Positions 16,840-25,709 of a stretch of 64,000 nucleotides of DNA are shown here, piece by piece. The stretch is from UBA1494_A sp963973975 (GTDB lineage: Bacteria; Bacteroidota; Bacteroidia; Flavobacteriales_E; Vicingaceae): NCBI GenBank assembly GCA_963973975.1, contig CAXBCF010000009.1, positions 45,592 through 109,591 on the forward strand, in the 5' to 3' direction. Position numbers and translations under genes: made by a program. Every line of letters begins with the position of its first letter. Within the stretch, counting starts at the first letter, position 1. The notes under the pieces are model-generated. The model saw only the letters and a list, made by a program, of their open reading frames with translations. It did no database searches and was not told the DNA's origin.

Positions 16840-18033
16840 ATGGCGGTACTAAGTGATTATAATTTCAAGGGAAAGAAGGCTTTAATACGAGTTGATTTTA
16901 ATGTGCCTTTAAATGAGCAATTTGAAATAACGGATGACAGTAGAATTAAAGCAGCTATACCAACAATTAAAAGCATTTTAAATCAGGGTGGTGCTGTGAT
17001 TTTAATGTCGCACCTCGGTCGGCCAAAAGGAGAAAAAAGTGAGAAATATTCGTTGAAACACACGCTTGAAAATTTAAATAATCACTTGGCATGTAAGGTC
17101 ACTTTTATGGATGATTGCATTGGAGAGAAAGTAGAAAAAGCTGCTAAAGAACTACAAGCTGGAGAAGTGCTTTTGCTTGAAAATTTGAGATTTTACAGAG
17201 AGGAGGAAGCAGGGGATCCTCATTTTTCAAAAAGATTGGCAGACTTAGGAGATGTATTTGTAAATGATGCGTTTGGAACTGCTCACCGTGCGCATGCTTC
17301 TACCACAATTGTTGCTTCTTTTTTTGATGATGAAAATAAAATGTTTGGAAAGCTTATTGAGCAAGAATTAGAAGCAGTTAGTAGAGTTATTGAAAACAAT
17401 GCGCGTCCATTTACTGCTATTATGGGTGGAGCAAAAATCTCGGATAAGATTTTATTAATTGAAAAAATGCTTGATAAGGTCGACCATTTAATTATTGGTG
17501 GAGGGATGAGCTATACTTTTTTCAAAGCATTGGGAGGTAATGTCGGAAATTCCCTTGTTGAGGAAGACAAAGTGAGTTTAGCTAAAACCATTTTAGACTT
17601 AGCGAAAGAAAAAAATGTTCAATTGTTATTGCCAGAAGATTCAATTATCGCAGATTCTTTTAGCAATGAAGCGAACCTCAATGTTGCTAAGAATTTAACT
17701 ATTTCTGAAGGTTGGATGGGCTTGGATATTGGCCCCAAAGCGATCAATGAATTTAGCGAGTTGATAAAAAAGTCAAAAACCATTTTATGGAATGGCCCAA
17801 TGGGTGTTTTTGAGATGAGTAATTTCGAAAAAGGAACTAAGGGAGTTGCTGAAGCAATTGTTGAAGCAACAGAAAATGGAGCTTATTCATTGATTGGAGG
17901 GGGAGATTCTGCCGCTGCAATTCATCAATTTAACTTGGGAGAAAAAGTAAGTTATATTTCAACAGGAGGAGGAGCTTTGTTGGAATACTTGGAAGGAAAA
18001 ACACTGCCGGGTATTAAGGCGATTCAAGGATAA
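16840..18033 (+). CDS. pgk: phosphoglycerate kinase
   Basis: Cytoplasmic glycolytic enzyme that transfers phosphate from 1,3-bisphosphoglycerate to ADP. The 397 residues are full length. Landmarks are KKALIRVDFNVPLNE (family signature), SHLGRPKGEKS, the substrate-binding NDAFGTAHRAHAS, the nucleotide region WNGPMGVFEM and the C-terminal GGGDSAAAI. The ATG at 16840 gives the standard N-terminus. The 3' end overlaps the convergent cvpA-like gene by 20 bp, so there is no room for an ordinary terminator between them. Confidence 0.97.
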   Translation: MAVLSDYNFKGKKALIRVDFNVPLNEQFEITDDSRIKAAIPTIKSILNQGGAVILMSHLGRPKGEKSEKYSLKHTLENLNNHLACKVTFMDDCIGEKVEKAAKELQAGEVLLLENLRFYREEEAGDPHFSKRLADLGDVFVNDAFGTAHRAHASTTIVASFFDDENKMFGKLIEQELEAVSRVIENNARPFTAIMGGAKISDKILLIEKMLDKVDHLIIGGGMSYTFFKALGGNVGNSLVEEDKVSLAKTILDLAKEKNVQLLLPEDSIIADSFSNEANLNVAKNLTISEGWMGLDIGPKAINEFSELIKKSKTILWNGPMGVFEMSNFEKGTKGVAEAIVEATENGAYSLIGGGDSAAAIHQFNLGEKVSYISTGGGALLEYLEGKTLPGIKAIQG

Positions 18034-18556
18034 ACTCCTTGGCTTCGTTCGCTTTTTCTTCTAACTCATTAAATTCTAACTCTTCTAGAAAACTAGAAAA
18101 AGGAGCTTTTAGAAGCATCACAGGTTTATAAAGCAGCGATTTTTCTTGATAATCATTTGAAACAAACTCTAATTTTTGATTTAAGAAATTGAAAAAATAG
18201 AGTGCAAAACTAGTAATTAGCGCGTATTTTAAAAGGCCAAAAAGGGCGCCTAAAATTCTGTTAACCATTCCTAATGCGATTAATTTTAACGATTTATCAA
18301 TAATTCTTGCCAATAGAAACACACCAACAACAATCAGCACAAATGTTGTGAAAAAGCTAGCTAACCCGAAATACTCTGGCGATATGGATATAATGGCACT
18401 TAGTTTCTCGCCAACGAAATCTGAAAAGCTCAAAGCGCCCAATACACCTAGAATTAAAGCTGCAAAAGAAGCCAATTCTAAAACTAAGCCCTTTTTGAAT
18501 CCTATGATTAATCCCCAGATTAAAGGAATCGCGATTATAAAGTCAATTTTCTCCAT
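18014..18556 (-). CDS. CvpA family membrane protein
   Basis: A 180-residue protein with four hydrophobic helices. The opening MEKIDFIIAIPLIWGLIIGFKKGLV matches the CvpA/colicin V production family pattern (short acidic start, then a G-x-x-x-G-x-x-K-G turn). A second conserved region is LARIIDKSLKLIALGMVNRILGALFGLLK. The cellular role in this phylum is unclear. The gene is convergent with pgk and its 3' end lies inside pgk. It is divergent from the small ORF at 18596. Confidence 0.8.
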   Translation of the reverse strand: MEKIDFIIAIPLIWGLIIGFKKGLVLELASFAALILGVLGALSFSDFVGEKLSAIISISPEYFGLASFFTTFVLIVVGVFLLARIIDKSLKLIALGMVNRILGALFGLLKYALITSFALYFFNFLNQKLEFVSNDYQEKSLLYKPVMLLKAPFSSFLEELEFNELEEKANEAKEFILESP

Positions 18557-18581
18557 TGTAAAAACACCGCTAAACTATACT

Positions 18582-18589
18582 TAATTTTG
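18582..18589 (+). promoter_or_regulatory. candidate -7 box before small conserved gene
   Basis: TAATTTTG fits TAnnTTTG. The expected transcription start falls at or next to the ATG at 18596, suggesting a leaderless or near-leaderless mRNA. A TTG lies 23 bp upstream. Motif match only. Confidence 0.35.
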
Positions 18590-18595
18590 CTTTTT

Positions 18596-18931
18596 ATGGA
18601 AATTGAGTTTCAAAAAAAGTGGGATGATTTGATGCAAAAGCTCAATCATCGTTTTGGGGAAAAGCCCGACGTGCAAGCAATTCTTTTTGTTGTTGGGCTT
18701 CAAGAGTTAGGTCAAACAATCGAAAAATTAAGCAAGGATCAAAAGGTAGATGTGATGCACATTGCTGTTTGTGCTTTGTTAGAACCTTATGGATATTATA
18801 GTTACGTCGGAAGAGATCAAGACGGTTGGCCACATTGGAAAGCCGAAAAAGAATTACCTCAATTAACTACTTTAGAGCAAGAACAATTAATCAAACAAGG
18901 AATAGTTGAGTACCTAGAAGGATCTATTTAA
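18596..18931 (+). CDS. conserved small acidic protein, function unknown
   Basis: A 111-residue soluble protein, probably mostly helical, with a distinctive YGYYSYVGRDQDGWPHW segment near residue 65-80. I recall similar short proteins in Bacteroidota genomes but cannot name a family. ATG at 18596 is preferred to a TTG nine bases upstream. It is convergent with the lipoprotein gene at 18924 and overlaps it by 8 bp. No catalytic motif is recognised. Confidence 0.6.
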   Translation: MEIEFQKKWDDLMQKLNHRFGEKPDVQAILFVVGLQELGQTIEKLSKDQKVDVMHIAVCALLEPYGYYSYVGRDQDGWPHWKAEKELPQLTTLEQEQLIKQGIVEYLEGSI

Positions 18932-19286
18932 GAGTAAGATTTCTTTCGTAAATATTTTCCTCATTTCTCTTTAGGCGTTGGGTTTCAGCTAAAACGCTGA
19001 CAGAATCAACTCTATTACCAGCTCTAAGGACATAAAAATCAACCAAAACAGTATTTTTAAATTTGAAAAATGCTTTTCCAAATTGATCTGCTCTAACGGT
19101 ATCAATAATTGCTTCGTTGATCACACCGGCATTAGACCTTTCAACTGAAGAGATAACAGTTGCTCTTACAGGTTCTCCTTGAGTGTTTCTAACAGTTAAA
19201 ACTACCTCAGGCTCTACTTCATTTTTGCAAGAAGGGGTGAGTAATAACAATAAAGCACAGGAAAATAGGAGGCTCAATTTTTTCAT
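18924..19286 (-). CDS. small predicted lipoprotein with Ig-like/CarboxypepD-type fold
   Basis: A 120-residue product starting MKKLSLLFSCALLLLLTPSC, where the final Cys sits in a lipobox-like context. The mature part has alternating strands (VVLTVRNTQGEPVRATV, GKAFFKFKNTVLVDFYV) like the single beta-sandwich domains often found in Bacteroidota lipoproteins. Start chosen at ATG 19286 because it opens the signal peptide; upstream in-frame codons would give a long untypical leader crossing the PPIase promoter. The gene is divergent from the PPIase with a 49-bp gap. Function unknown. Confidence 0.6.
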   Translation of the reverse strand: MKKLSLLFSCALLLLLTPSCKNEVEPEVVLTVRNTQGEPVRATVISSVERSNAGVINEAIIDTVRADQFGKAFFKFKNTVLVDFYVLRAGNRVDSVSVLAETQRLKRNEENIYERNLTLK

Positions 19287-19327
19287 ACTTTTGTCTAAAA
19301 TTATTAGTGTCGTAACGTACAAAGGTA
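19286..19327. promoter_or_regulatory. overlapping divergent promoter boxes
   Basis: On the plus strand TACTTTTG at 19286-19293 fits TAnnTTTG for the PPIase gene (about 36-nt leader). On the minus strand TACCTTTG at 19327-19320 fits the same element for the small lipoprotein (about 27-nt leader). The two would interleave in a 50-bp gap. No clear -33 partner was seen for either. Confidence 0.35.
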
Positions 19328-19335
19328 AATATATT

Positions 19336-19986
19336 TTGAATAAGCAGATTTTTTTTGGGTTAGTCAGTATTTTTCTTGCCACAATTTGTGTTTCTCAGAC
19401 TCGGGTAGAGTTATTTACCAATAAGGGAAAAATTGTCGTTCAATTGTATGAGGAAACACCGATTCACAGAGACAACTTTATAAAATTAGTGAATAAGAAT
19501 TTTTACGATAGCTTAATGTTTCACAGAGTAATCAAGGACTTTATGATTCAAGTTGGAGATCCAAATGCGAAAGTAACATCCAACAATTCCAATTTTGGGG
19601 GCGGTGGGCCAGGTTATACCTTAGAAGCTGAATTAGCTCCCAATTTTATACATAAAAAAGGAGTGTTAGCTGCTGCCAGATTAGGAGATGATCTAAATCC
19701 GACTAGAAGAAGTTCAGGTTCTCAATTTTACATTGTTCAAGGAAGAACTTACCCCAGAAAATACATGGAGCGTTTTGAAGAAAAAAGAGGAAAGAACTAT
19801 TCCGAAGAGGAGCTGAAAGCGTATGAAACAATTGGAGGCGCACCTCATTTAGACGGACAATACACCGTATTTGGTGAGGTAATCGAAGGGATGAACATTG
19901 TTGAAACAATTGCTGAAATGCCCACTAGTCCTGCTGACCGACCATTGGAGAATGTGTACATAATTAAAATGAAAATAGTAAAGTGA
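19336..19986 (+). CDS. secreted cyclophilin-type peptidyl-prolyl isomerase
   Basis: Cyclophilin (PpiA/B-like) that catalyses proline cis-trans isomerisation, probably in the periplasm. Predicted start TTG at 19336 gives the signal peptide NKQIFFGLVSIFLATICVS, then a ~190-residue cyclophilin domain. Seen: FHRVIKDFMIQVGDP (catalytic R-x-x-x-x-F-M-x-Q-G/V-G-D pattern), GSQFYIV and DGQYTVFGEVIEGM. An insertion around RTYPRKYMERFEEKRGKNYS is a feature of Bacteroidota members. The TGA stop overlaps the pheS ATG (ATGA arrangement), indicating coupling. Confidence 0.88.
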   Translation: MNKQIFFGLVSIFLATICVSQTRVELFTNKGKIVVQLYEETPIHRDNFIKLVNKNFYDSLMFHRVIKDFMIQVGDPNAKVTSNNSNFGGGGPGYTLEAELAPNFIHKKGVLAAARLGDDLNPTRRSSGSQFYIVQGRTYPRKYMERFEEKRGKNYSEEELKAYETIGGAPHLDGQYTVFGEVIEGMNIVETIAEMPTSPADRPLENVYIIKMKIVK

Positions 19987-21008
19987 TGTTGAACAAGGCA
20001 AAAGACCTATTAAAAGAAGTTGAAGCATTCTCGTCTGACAATGCTCAGGAAATTGAAAACTTTCGGATTAAAATGCTCGGAAGCAAGGGAGCATTGAAGC
20101 AACTTTTTGCAGCTTTTAAGGAAGTTCCAGCTGCTGAAAAGAAAGAATTTGGAGTGGTCTTGAATCAACTGAAAAAGCAAGCTGAAGAGAAAATTAACGA
20201 GCTAAAATCAAGTGTTGGTAAAGGAGCTGAGGTAAAAAAAGATTTGGAAGATTACAGTAAACCTACCAACCTTCAAGAAATTGGAAGTAGGCATCCGATT
20301 TCCATTGTCAAGAATGAAATCATTGAAATTTTTAATCGAATTGGTTACAATATTTCTGAAGGTCCTGAAATAGAAGATGATTGGCATAACTTTTCTGCGC
20401 TGAACTTTCCACCTGAGCATCCTGCTAGAGACATGCAAGACACTTTTTTTGTGGCAAAAGACCCAGATATCGCTCTTCGTACACACACTAGCTCTGTGCA
20501 AGTTCGAGTGATGGAAAATTCTACACCGCCAATTAGAACTATTTCTCCAGGAAGAGTTTATAGAAACGAAGCAATTTCAGCTCGAGCGCATTGTTTTTTT
20601 CACCAAGTCGAAGGTCTTTACATCGATAAAGATGTTTCATTTGCAGATTTAAAACAAACCCTATTGTATTTTGCTAAAGAAATGTTCGGAGAAGCTACTG
20701 AAATTAGACTTCGTCCTTCCTATTTTCCGTTTACAGAACCTAGCGCTGAAATGGATGTTTCTTGCAGTATTTGTTCTGGAAAAGGCTGCAATGTTTGTAA
20801 ATACACCGGCTATTTAGAAATTCTCGGTTGCGGAATGGTAGATCCAAATGTTTTAGAAAATTGCGGCATAGATTCCAAAGAGTACTCGGGATTTGCTTTC
20901 GGAATGGGTGTTGAGCGCATTACTCAATTAAAATACAATGTCAACGACCTTCGATTGTATTCAGAAAACGATAAGGAATTTTTAGACCAGTTTAAATCGG
21001 CGTTTTAA
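19986..21008 (+). CDS. pheS: phenylalanyl-tRNA synthetase alpha subunit
   Basis: Alpha chain of the alpha2beta2 PheRS that charges tRNA-Phe. About 340 residues: an N-terminal coiled-coil (residues 1-80), then the class II catalytic core with ALNFPPEHPARDMQDTFF (motif-1 region), LRTHTSSVQVRVM, the motif 2 region GRVYRNEAISARAHCFFHQ and GFAFGMGVERITQL (motif 3). A Cys-rich insert, CSICSGKGCNVCKYTG, near residue 258 may bind zinc. The ATG at 19986 is preferred over the GTG at 19983. pheT is not in the neighbourhood. Confidence 0.96.
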   Translation: MLNKAKDLLKEVEAFSSDNAQEIENFRIKMLGSKGALKQLFAAFKEVPAAEKKEFGVVLNQLKKQAEEKINELKSSVGKGAEVKKDLEDYSKPTNLQEIGSRHPISIVKNEIIEIFNRIGYNISEGPEIEDDWHNFSALNFPPEHPARDMQDTFFVAKDPDIALRTHTSSVQVRVMENSTPPIRTISPGRVYRNEAISARAHCFFHQVEGLYIDKDVSFADLKQTLLYFAKEMFGEATEIRLRPSYFPFTEPSAEMDVSCSICSGKGCNVCKYTGYLEILGCGMVDPNVLENCGIDSKEYSGFAFGMGVERITQLKYNVNDLRLYSENDKEFLDQFKSAF

Positions 21009-21104
21009 TTCGCTATCACAAGTGTCAGAAAAAAAAATATTTTTAAAAAACGAATGTTGATTTTTAAGTTGTCCCTAGAATTTGTTTTTTGGAAAATGAA
21101 ATAA

Positions 21105-21166
21105 ATTCTTAGAGAAACCGAGAAGCTTCCATCTGTGATGGAAGATCACTCGGCTGAACTTAGGAT
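21105..21166. other. nested hairpin, possible structured RNA
   Basis: CTTCCATC (21126-21133) pairs perfectly with GATGGAAG (21137-21144) around a 3-nt loop. CCGAG (21118-21122) pairs with CTCGG (21149-21153), and a weaker outer pairing continues to ATTCTTAG/CTTAGGAT. It is not followed by a T-run. Candidate RNA element in the pheS 3' region or a small RNA; sequence inspection only. Confidence 0.35.
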
Positions 21167-21343
21167 TTATAAAATTTGGAAAAAATAAAAATTCAAAGGA
21201 CGAGTTTTTTTTGTTTAGCTCACTTCTTATTTATTGACTTGTGTTCGTGAATCTTCGATTACGTTTTTTTCACGGCGAAAAAAATGAAAAATATACATTT
21301 TTAAAAAGCCCCCCATTGATTTAAATAGGCCAATTGAAATAGT

Positions 21344-21372
21344 TTGATTTTAAAAAAATAATTTAAAATCAA
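21344..21372. repeat. 11-bp inverted repeat, possible bidirectional terminator
   Basis: TTGATTTTAAA (21344-21354) and TTTAAAATCAA (21362-21372) form a perfect stem with a 7-nt loop between two convergent genes. The AT-only character and lack of a clear flanking T-run make termination uncertain. Confidence 0.35.
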
Positions 21373-21443
21373 GCAATTAAATCACAGAATTTTGTAATAT
21401 TAGATTAATATATTGTTTTTATTGGATAACAATGATTTGCTAT

Positions 21444-22493
21444 TTAAAACTTCCAATTGTAAGTGTCGAGTTCTTGTAAGCAAGCACTTAACAAATCGAT
21501 TGAATTCTGTATGTCTGATTTATGCGCCATTTCTATTACTTGGTGCAAATGTCTCGTAGGAATTGATATGGCTCCAGAAATTGCTCCACCTGAATTCATT
21601 CGCTGAATTCCTGCTGTATCTGTTCCACCGGCAGGTAAAATTTCGGGTTGCCAAGGAATTTTTTTTGCATCAGCTACTTTTTTCATGTAAGCAATCATTC
21701 TGTAATCGCAGAGAGTAGAGGCATCCATAATTTTTATGGCTGTTCCTTTTCCCAATTTAGTGATTTGTTCATGGGCTTGAGCTCCAGGCAAATCATAGGC
21801 GATTGTAGTATCTAATCCAAATCCAAAATCAGGTTGAATATCGAGTGAAGAAACATTAGCTCCGCGAAGGCCTACTTCTTCTTGAACAGTAAAAACGCCG
21901 TAGATGTCATAAGGAACTTCTTTTCCTTTTAATTGCTTTAGGCTTTCAATCAATATGAAAACTGAAACACGGTTGTCGATTGATTTGCAATTCACACAAT
22001 CTCACATTTCAATCAATTCACTTTTTCTGGTAATTGGATCTCCAACGCTAATGTATTTTTCAACCTCTTTTTTCGAGCGACCTAAGTCGATGAAATAATC
22101 AGTTGTTTTAGGATTTTTATTTTTCTCTTCTTGTGTCATCACATGAATGGGTTTGCTGCCCATAACACCAATCAAATCTTCTTTTCCATGAATAATTACT
22201 CGTTGTGCAGTAAGTGTTTTGGGATCAAAACCACCCAAGGTGTGAAAGCGAACAAATCCCTGATCATCAATATGCGTAACAATAAACCCAATTTCATCCA
22301 TGTGAGCTCCCACCATCACGCGCTTTTTTTCCTTTCCTTTTTTGATGGCATAAACATTCCCCATGTTGTTAACTTTTACTTCGTCAACCAAGGGGGTGAT
22401 TTCTCGAATCACCAATTCTCTAATACGTTGCTCGTATCCTGGAGCTCCAGCAATTTCACAAATTTCTTTTAATAAGGGAATGTTAATTTTCAT
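21444..22493 (-). pseudogene. M42-family glutamyl aminopeptidase, interrupted by an in-frame TGA
   Basis: Metal-dependent aminopeptidase of the M42/tetrahedral (FrvX/YsdC) family. Both halves are in the same frame. Codons 1-163 (22493-22005) carry GAHMDEIGF with the first metal His/Asp. Codon 164 (22004-22002) is TGA, in a position I would expect to hold Gly (M-x-D-C-V-N-C-K). The rest continues with CKSIDNR (bridging Asp), TVQEEVGLRG (catalytic Glu), GLDTTIAYD and IPTRHLHQ. A single GGA-to-TGA change explains it. All later metal and catalytic residues are intact, so the break is recent, a sequencing error, or read through. The second half could be re-initiated at GTG 21995 but would lack the first metal ligands. 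Confidence 0.8.
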
Positions 22494-22771
22494 GTGATGT
22501 AAATTTTAGAAAGGCCAAATTAGTTATATTCAAGTAATTCGAAATAGCTGGGAAAAGTTAAAATGAAATTTAGCACAAACGTTTTTAAATTACTAATCTG
22601 TAAATTAGACTTTAGACCTTAGATTTTTTTTAAGAAAAAGATGAAGGGTAAAAGATGAAAAAAATGTTTCACATTTCTAGTTTCTTCTCTCTTTTCTATG
22701 TTCTTCTAAATTCTTTTAAAAGAGGGGTTAATTTTTTTGCAATATGTCACTCCCAATTGTATAAGTTGAAC

Positions 22772-24205
22772 TTAAGATGCTATTTTAAGCGTTTTTCCTT
22801 TTTTTAGATGCTTAATTTCAATGCTTGCTTTTCCTGTTACATCAACAACAAACTGCAAGTTGCTACCAGTAATTAAATGCCTCCAACTCACCACATCTAA
22901 TTTTTCAATATTCAGGTTGATAGTTTCACCTGACTTGCCTTTTTCAATTGCATCTGAGAGCAGTTCAGGTAGATTTTCTAAATAAGGACTCACATCAAAG
23001 CTGAGGTATTGATTCACTTCAATTAGAATTTCATCTTTCAAAAAATGGTGTGCAGTTTTTATCAACTGGTCTTCAGTGTCAATGTCGTAACGAAAATTTT
23101 CTATTGAAAAAAGCTGTTTTTCAGCATTATATGCCAATTCTCCCAAGGCATAGAGTTTTCCTTTTAAATCGCCAACAGCATCAATCATTACGACCAAACT
23201 TTGTCCAGAGCCATAGATTTCTATTTTTTTGAGTGTAGTTTCGTAGCCTTTCACATCAATTTTCTTGTCTTTCAAAAGGGCATTCAATTCCAAATTGATT
23301 TTATCATAAGGAAGTTGACCGTGAATTGAAAGCTTGAATTCATCATTATCATCTGACTTTGGTTGTAGAATTGAGAGGTCTGTATTTGCCGTTGGCAATA
23401 GTTTTTCATCCAAAGTCATGCAGGCGTTTGAAAACAGACTTAGGTCTAAGACGATAGTATCTTCTGTGTTTTTAAGTAAATCTCCTTCTAATCTTATCGC
23501 TCTGTTTTTTAAATATATTTCGGGATTTTCTTTTGAAACTAAAATTGGTTTTTGAATATCGTTCCAGACTTTTTCAATGGTTTTTTTGAAATTAATTTGA
23601 TCGTAAACGGTTTTATCTAAAAGTTGAGTGAGTGTATCTTCTTCACCGTAAACAAGGTCTTCTAAAGCATCTTTCAGGTTAATTTTTAAAGGACCAACGT
23701 TAATTTCAGGCTCTGTGTGCCATTCAATAGATTGAAGTGTTGATTGTGAGAGGATGTTCCAATTTTTATCAATTGAAAGTGCAGAATTCATTTTTAAAGT
23801 CAATTGTGTTTCCAGAGGATTGGGATTGCTCAGTGTGATGTTTCCAAAGGTTTTAAAATAAGTTCCCCTAAGTTTTAGGGGAAATTGAAAATACATGACT
23901 CCATTTTTCCACTTAAGTTGAATGGGAGCAATCTTCTCAACTGAAAGGTAGAGGCTGTCTTTTTTGTTATTTACCTTAAACCCTTTTTGGATAAAATTGC
24001 CCGCAATTTTTTTGTTGATCCATTCTTGAAGATTAGATACCTCGAAGTTTAAAGGAATATTTAGTTCAGATTCTGGAACTACCATAAGGGAGTCTAACTC
24101 ACTTCTTTCAGGTGCTTCAGGTTTTAAATGGTAGCAAGAGTAAAAACTTAAAAGTAAGAGCAAAAACAAAAATGATCTATTCAATAGGCTAACATTTGTA
24201 ATCAT
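22772..24205 (-). CDS. DUF4403 family lipoprotein
   Basis: A 477-residue protein of the DUF4403 family, Bacteroidota-type envelope proteins of unknown role with a predicted lipid-binding tube-like fold. The signal peptide MITNVSLLNRSFLFLLLLLS leads to a lipobox ending F-Y-S-C. The family opening PESELNIPLNFEVSNLQEWIN lies near residue 45. The rest is rich in strands without catalytic motifs. ATG at 24205 is chosen because it opens the signal peptide; an earlier in-frame start at 24256 would overlap pyk. It follows pyk on the same strand by 40 bp. Confidence 0.72.
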   Translation of the reverse strand: MITNVSLLNRSFLFLLLLLSFYSCYHLKPEAPERSELDSLMVVPESELNIPLNFEVSNLQEWINKKIAGNFIQKGFKVNNKKDSLYLSVEKIAPIQLKWKNGVMYFQFPLKLRGTYFKTFGNITLSNPNPLETQLTLKMNSALSIDKNWNILSQSTLQSIEWHTEPEINVGPLKINLKDALEDLVYGEEDTLTQLLDKTVYDQINFKKTIEKVWNDIQKPILVSKENPEIYLKNRAIRLEGDLLKNTEDTIVLDLSLFSNACMTLDEKLLPTANTDLSILQPKSDDNDEFKLSIHGQLPYDKINLELNALLKDKKIDVKGYETTLKKIEIYGSGQSLVVMIDAVGDLKGKLYALGELAYNAEKQLFSIENFRYDIDTEDQLIKTAHHFLKDEILIEVNQYLSFDVSPYLENLPELLSDAIEKGKSGETINLNIEKLDVVSWRHLITGSNLQFVVDVTGKASIEIKHLKKGKTLKIAS

Positions 24206-24245
24206 TTTTATCAATTTGATGAATGAAATTATTACAAAAACAAAA

Positions 24246-25676
24246 TCATTCCACATAACTCAATTTCAACATATTCGATTGGCCTTTTTCGTTAATAGGC
24301 ATACTCGCAATGTTGATAATTAGGTCTTTATTGACAACGTGGTTTTTCTTTTTCAGCAAGTACTTAATGTCAGCAATGGTATGATCGGTACTCACAAATT
24401 TGTCGTAGTAAAATCCCTTTACTCCCCAAACCAAACTCAATTTATTTAAAAGAGAATGGTTGCCTGTGAAAGCAAATATTCCTGCTTTCGGTCGAAAACT
24501 GGAAATTTTTGCAGCAGTATAACCAGAGTGAGTCATGCTGACTATGGCAGCAGCATCAACTCTATGCGACAACCTACATGCATTGTAACAAACCGAATCA
24601 GAAATAAAACGATCTTCATTCAGCAATTCTGGTGGAAATTCTCTGTGGTAAATTGATTCGGTTTTTTCGATTTGCTCTATGATCTTGCTCATGGCTTTTA
24701 TCACTTCAACCGGATATTTTCCTACAGAAGTTTCAGCGCTTAACATAACTGCATCTGCGCCATCAAGTACTGCATTGGCGACATCGTTTACTTCAGCCCT
24801 TGTTGGACTGATGTTCGTGATCATGCTTTCCATCATTTGAGTGGCAATAATCACCGGTTTGGCTGCTTTTAGGCACTTTTTTACAATTTCTTTTTGCAAG
24901 AGTGGAACTTGCTCCATCGGTATTTCAACACCTAAATCGCCTCTGGCAACCATAATACCGTCAGTTTTTTCAATGATTTCATCAATGTCAGCAATGGCTT
25001 CAGGTTTTTCGATTTTAGCGATTACTCTGGAGTTATTTCCCTCTTTTTTAATGAGGTCCTTTAGTTCAATAATGTCCTTTGCAGAGCGAACAAAGGACAA
25101 ACCAATCCATTCAACATCTAACTTGAGAGCAAGCGCTAAATCTTTTTGATCTTTTTCGGTTAAACTTGGCAGCGAAATTTTTGTATCGGGTAGGTTAACT
25201 CCTTTGTTGGAAGAGAGTATTCCGCTGTTTAAAAATTTTGCAGTAACAGCAGATTTCCGATCTGTTTTGATGATTTCTAGGGCTAATTTCCCATCATCAA
25301 TCAAAATCTTTTCACCCACTTTCACATCTTTCGCAAATTGCTGGTAACTGATATAGGCTTTCTTTGCATTGCCAACTAATTCTTCGTTGGTCAATTCAAT
25401 TAAGTCATTTTCTTCAACATTTACAGTTTCCCCTTCGATTTCTCCAATTCGAATTTTTGGACCTTGTAAGTCGGCTAAAATGGCTGTATGAATTTGCTGC
25501 TCTTGGTTGATTTCTCTAACCAATTTGACCACTTTTATATGATCCTCATGCTTGCCATGAGAGAAATTAATCCGGATTACATTAACTCCTTCGTCAATGA
25601 TTTTTTCAAGCATTTTTTTGGAGGAAGTCGCCGGACCTACAGTGGCAACAATTTTTGTTTTTTTATTGGTTTTCAT
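24246..25676 (-). CDS. pyk: pyruvate kinase
   Basis: Converts phosphoenolpyruvate and ADP to pyruvate and ATP. The 476 residues start KTKIVATVGPATSS and contain INFSHGKHEDH, the active-site signature region VIAKIEKPEAIADIDEII, MVARGDLGVEIP, ATQMMESMI and a C-terminal allosteric-type domain. Full length with no missing key residue seen. It is preceded by the IPExxxVDY gene (33-bp gap) and followed by the DUF4403 gene, probably one transcript. Confidence 0.96.
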   Translation of the reverse strand: MKTNKKTKIVATVGPATSSKKMLEKIIDEGVNVIRINFSHGKHEDHIKVVKLVREINQEQQIHTAILADLQGPKIRIGEIEGETVNVEENDLIELTNEELVGNAKKAYISYQQFAKDVKVGEKILIDDGKLALEIIKTDRKSAVTAKFLNSGILSSNKGVNLPDTKISLPSLTEKDQKDLALALKLDVEWIGLSFVRSAKDIIELKDLIKKEGNNSRVIAKIEKPEAIADIDEIIEKTDGIMVARGDLGVEIPMEQVPLLQKEIVKKCLKAAKPVIIATQMMESMITNISPTRAEVNDVANAVLDGADAVMLSAETSVGKYPVEVIKAMSKIIEQIEKTESIYHREFPPELLNEDRFISDSVCYNACRLSHRVDAAAIVSMTHSGYTAAKISSFRPKAGIFAFTGNHSLLNKLSLVWGVKGFYYDKFVSTDHTIADIKYLLKKKNHVVNKDLIINIASMPINEKGQSNMLKLSYVE

Positions 25677-25709
25677 TTTCTCTTAATAGTTTTTTATTTT
25701 TTAAATCAG

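Larger units (their letters stand above)
21009..21443. other. 435-bp convergent intergenic region
   Basis: Lies between the ends of pheS (plus) and the interrupted M42 peptidase gene (minus). No convincing ORF or tRNA was seen. It is very AT-rich except for a structured patch at 21105-21166, and it holds an 11-bp inverted repeat at 21344-21372. Both are listed separately. Confidence 0.6.

Noticed and set aside
22002..22004. TGA as selenocysteine codon
   Set aside because: The position is expected to be Gly, not Cys, and no selenocysteine genes or clear hairpin directly downstream were seen.
21996..22010. Frameshift in the M42 peptidase gene
   Set aside because: The two parts lie in the same frame (498 bases between their first codons, divisible by three). 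The break is a single TGA codon, not an indel.
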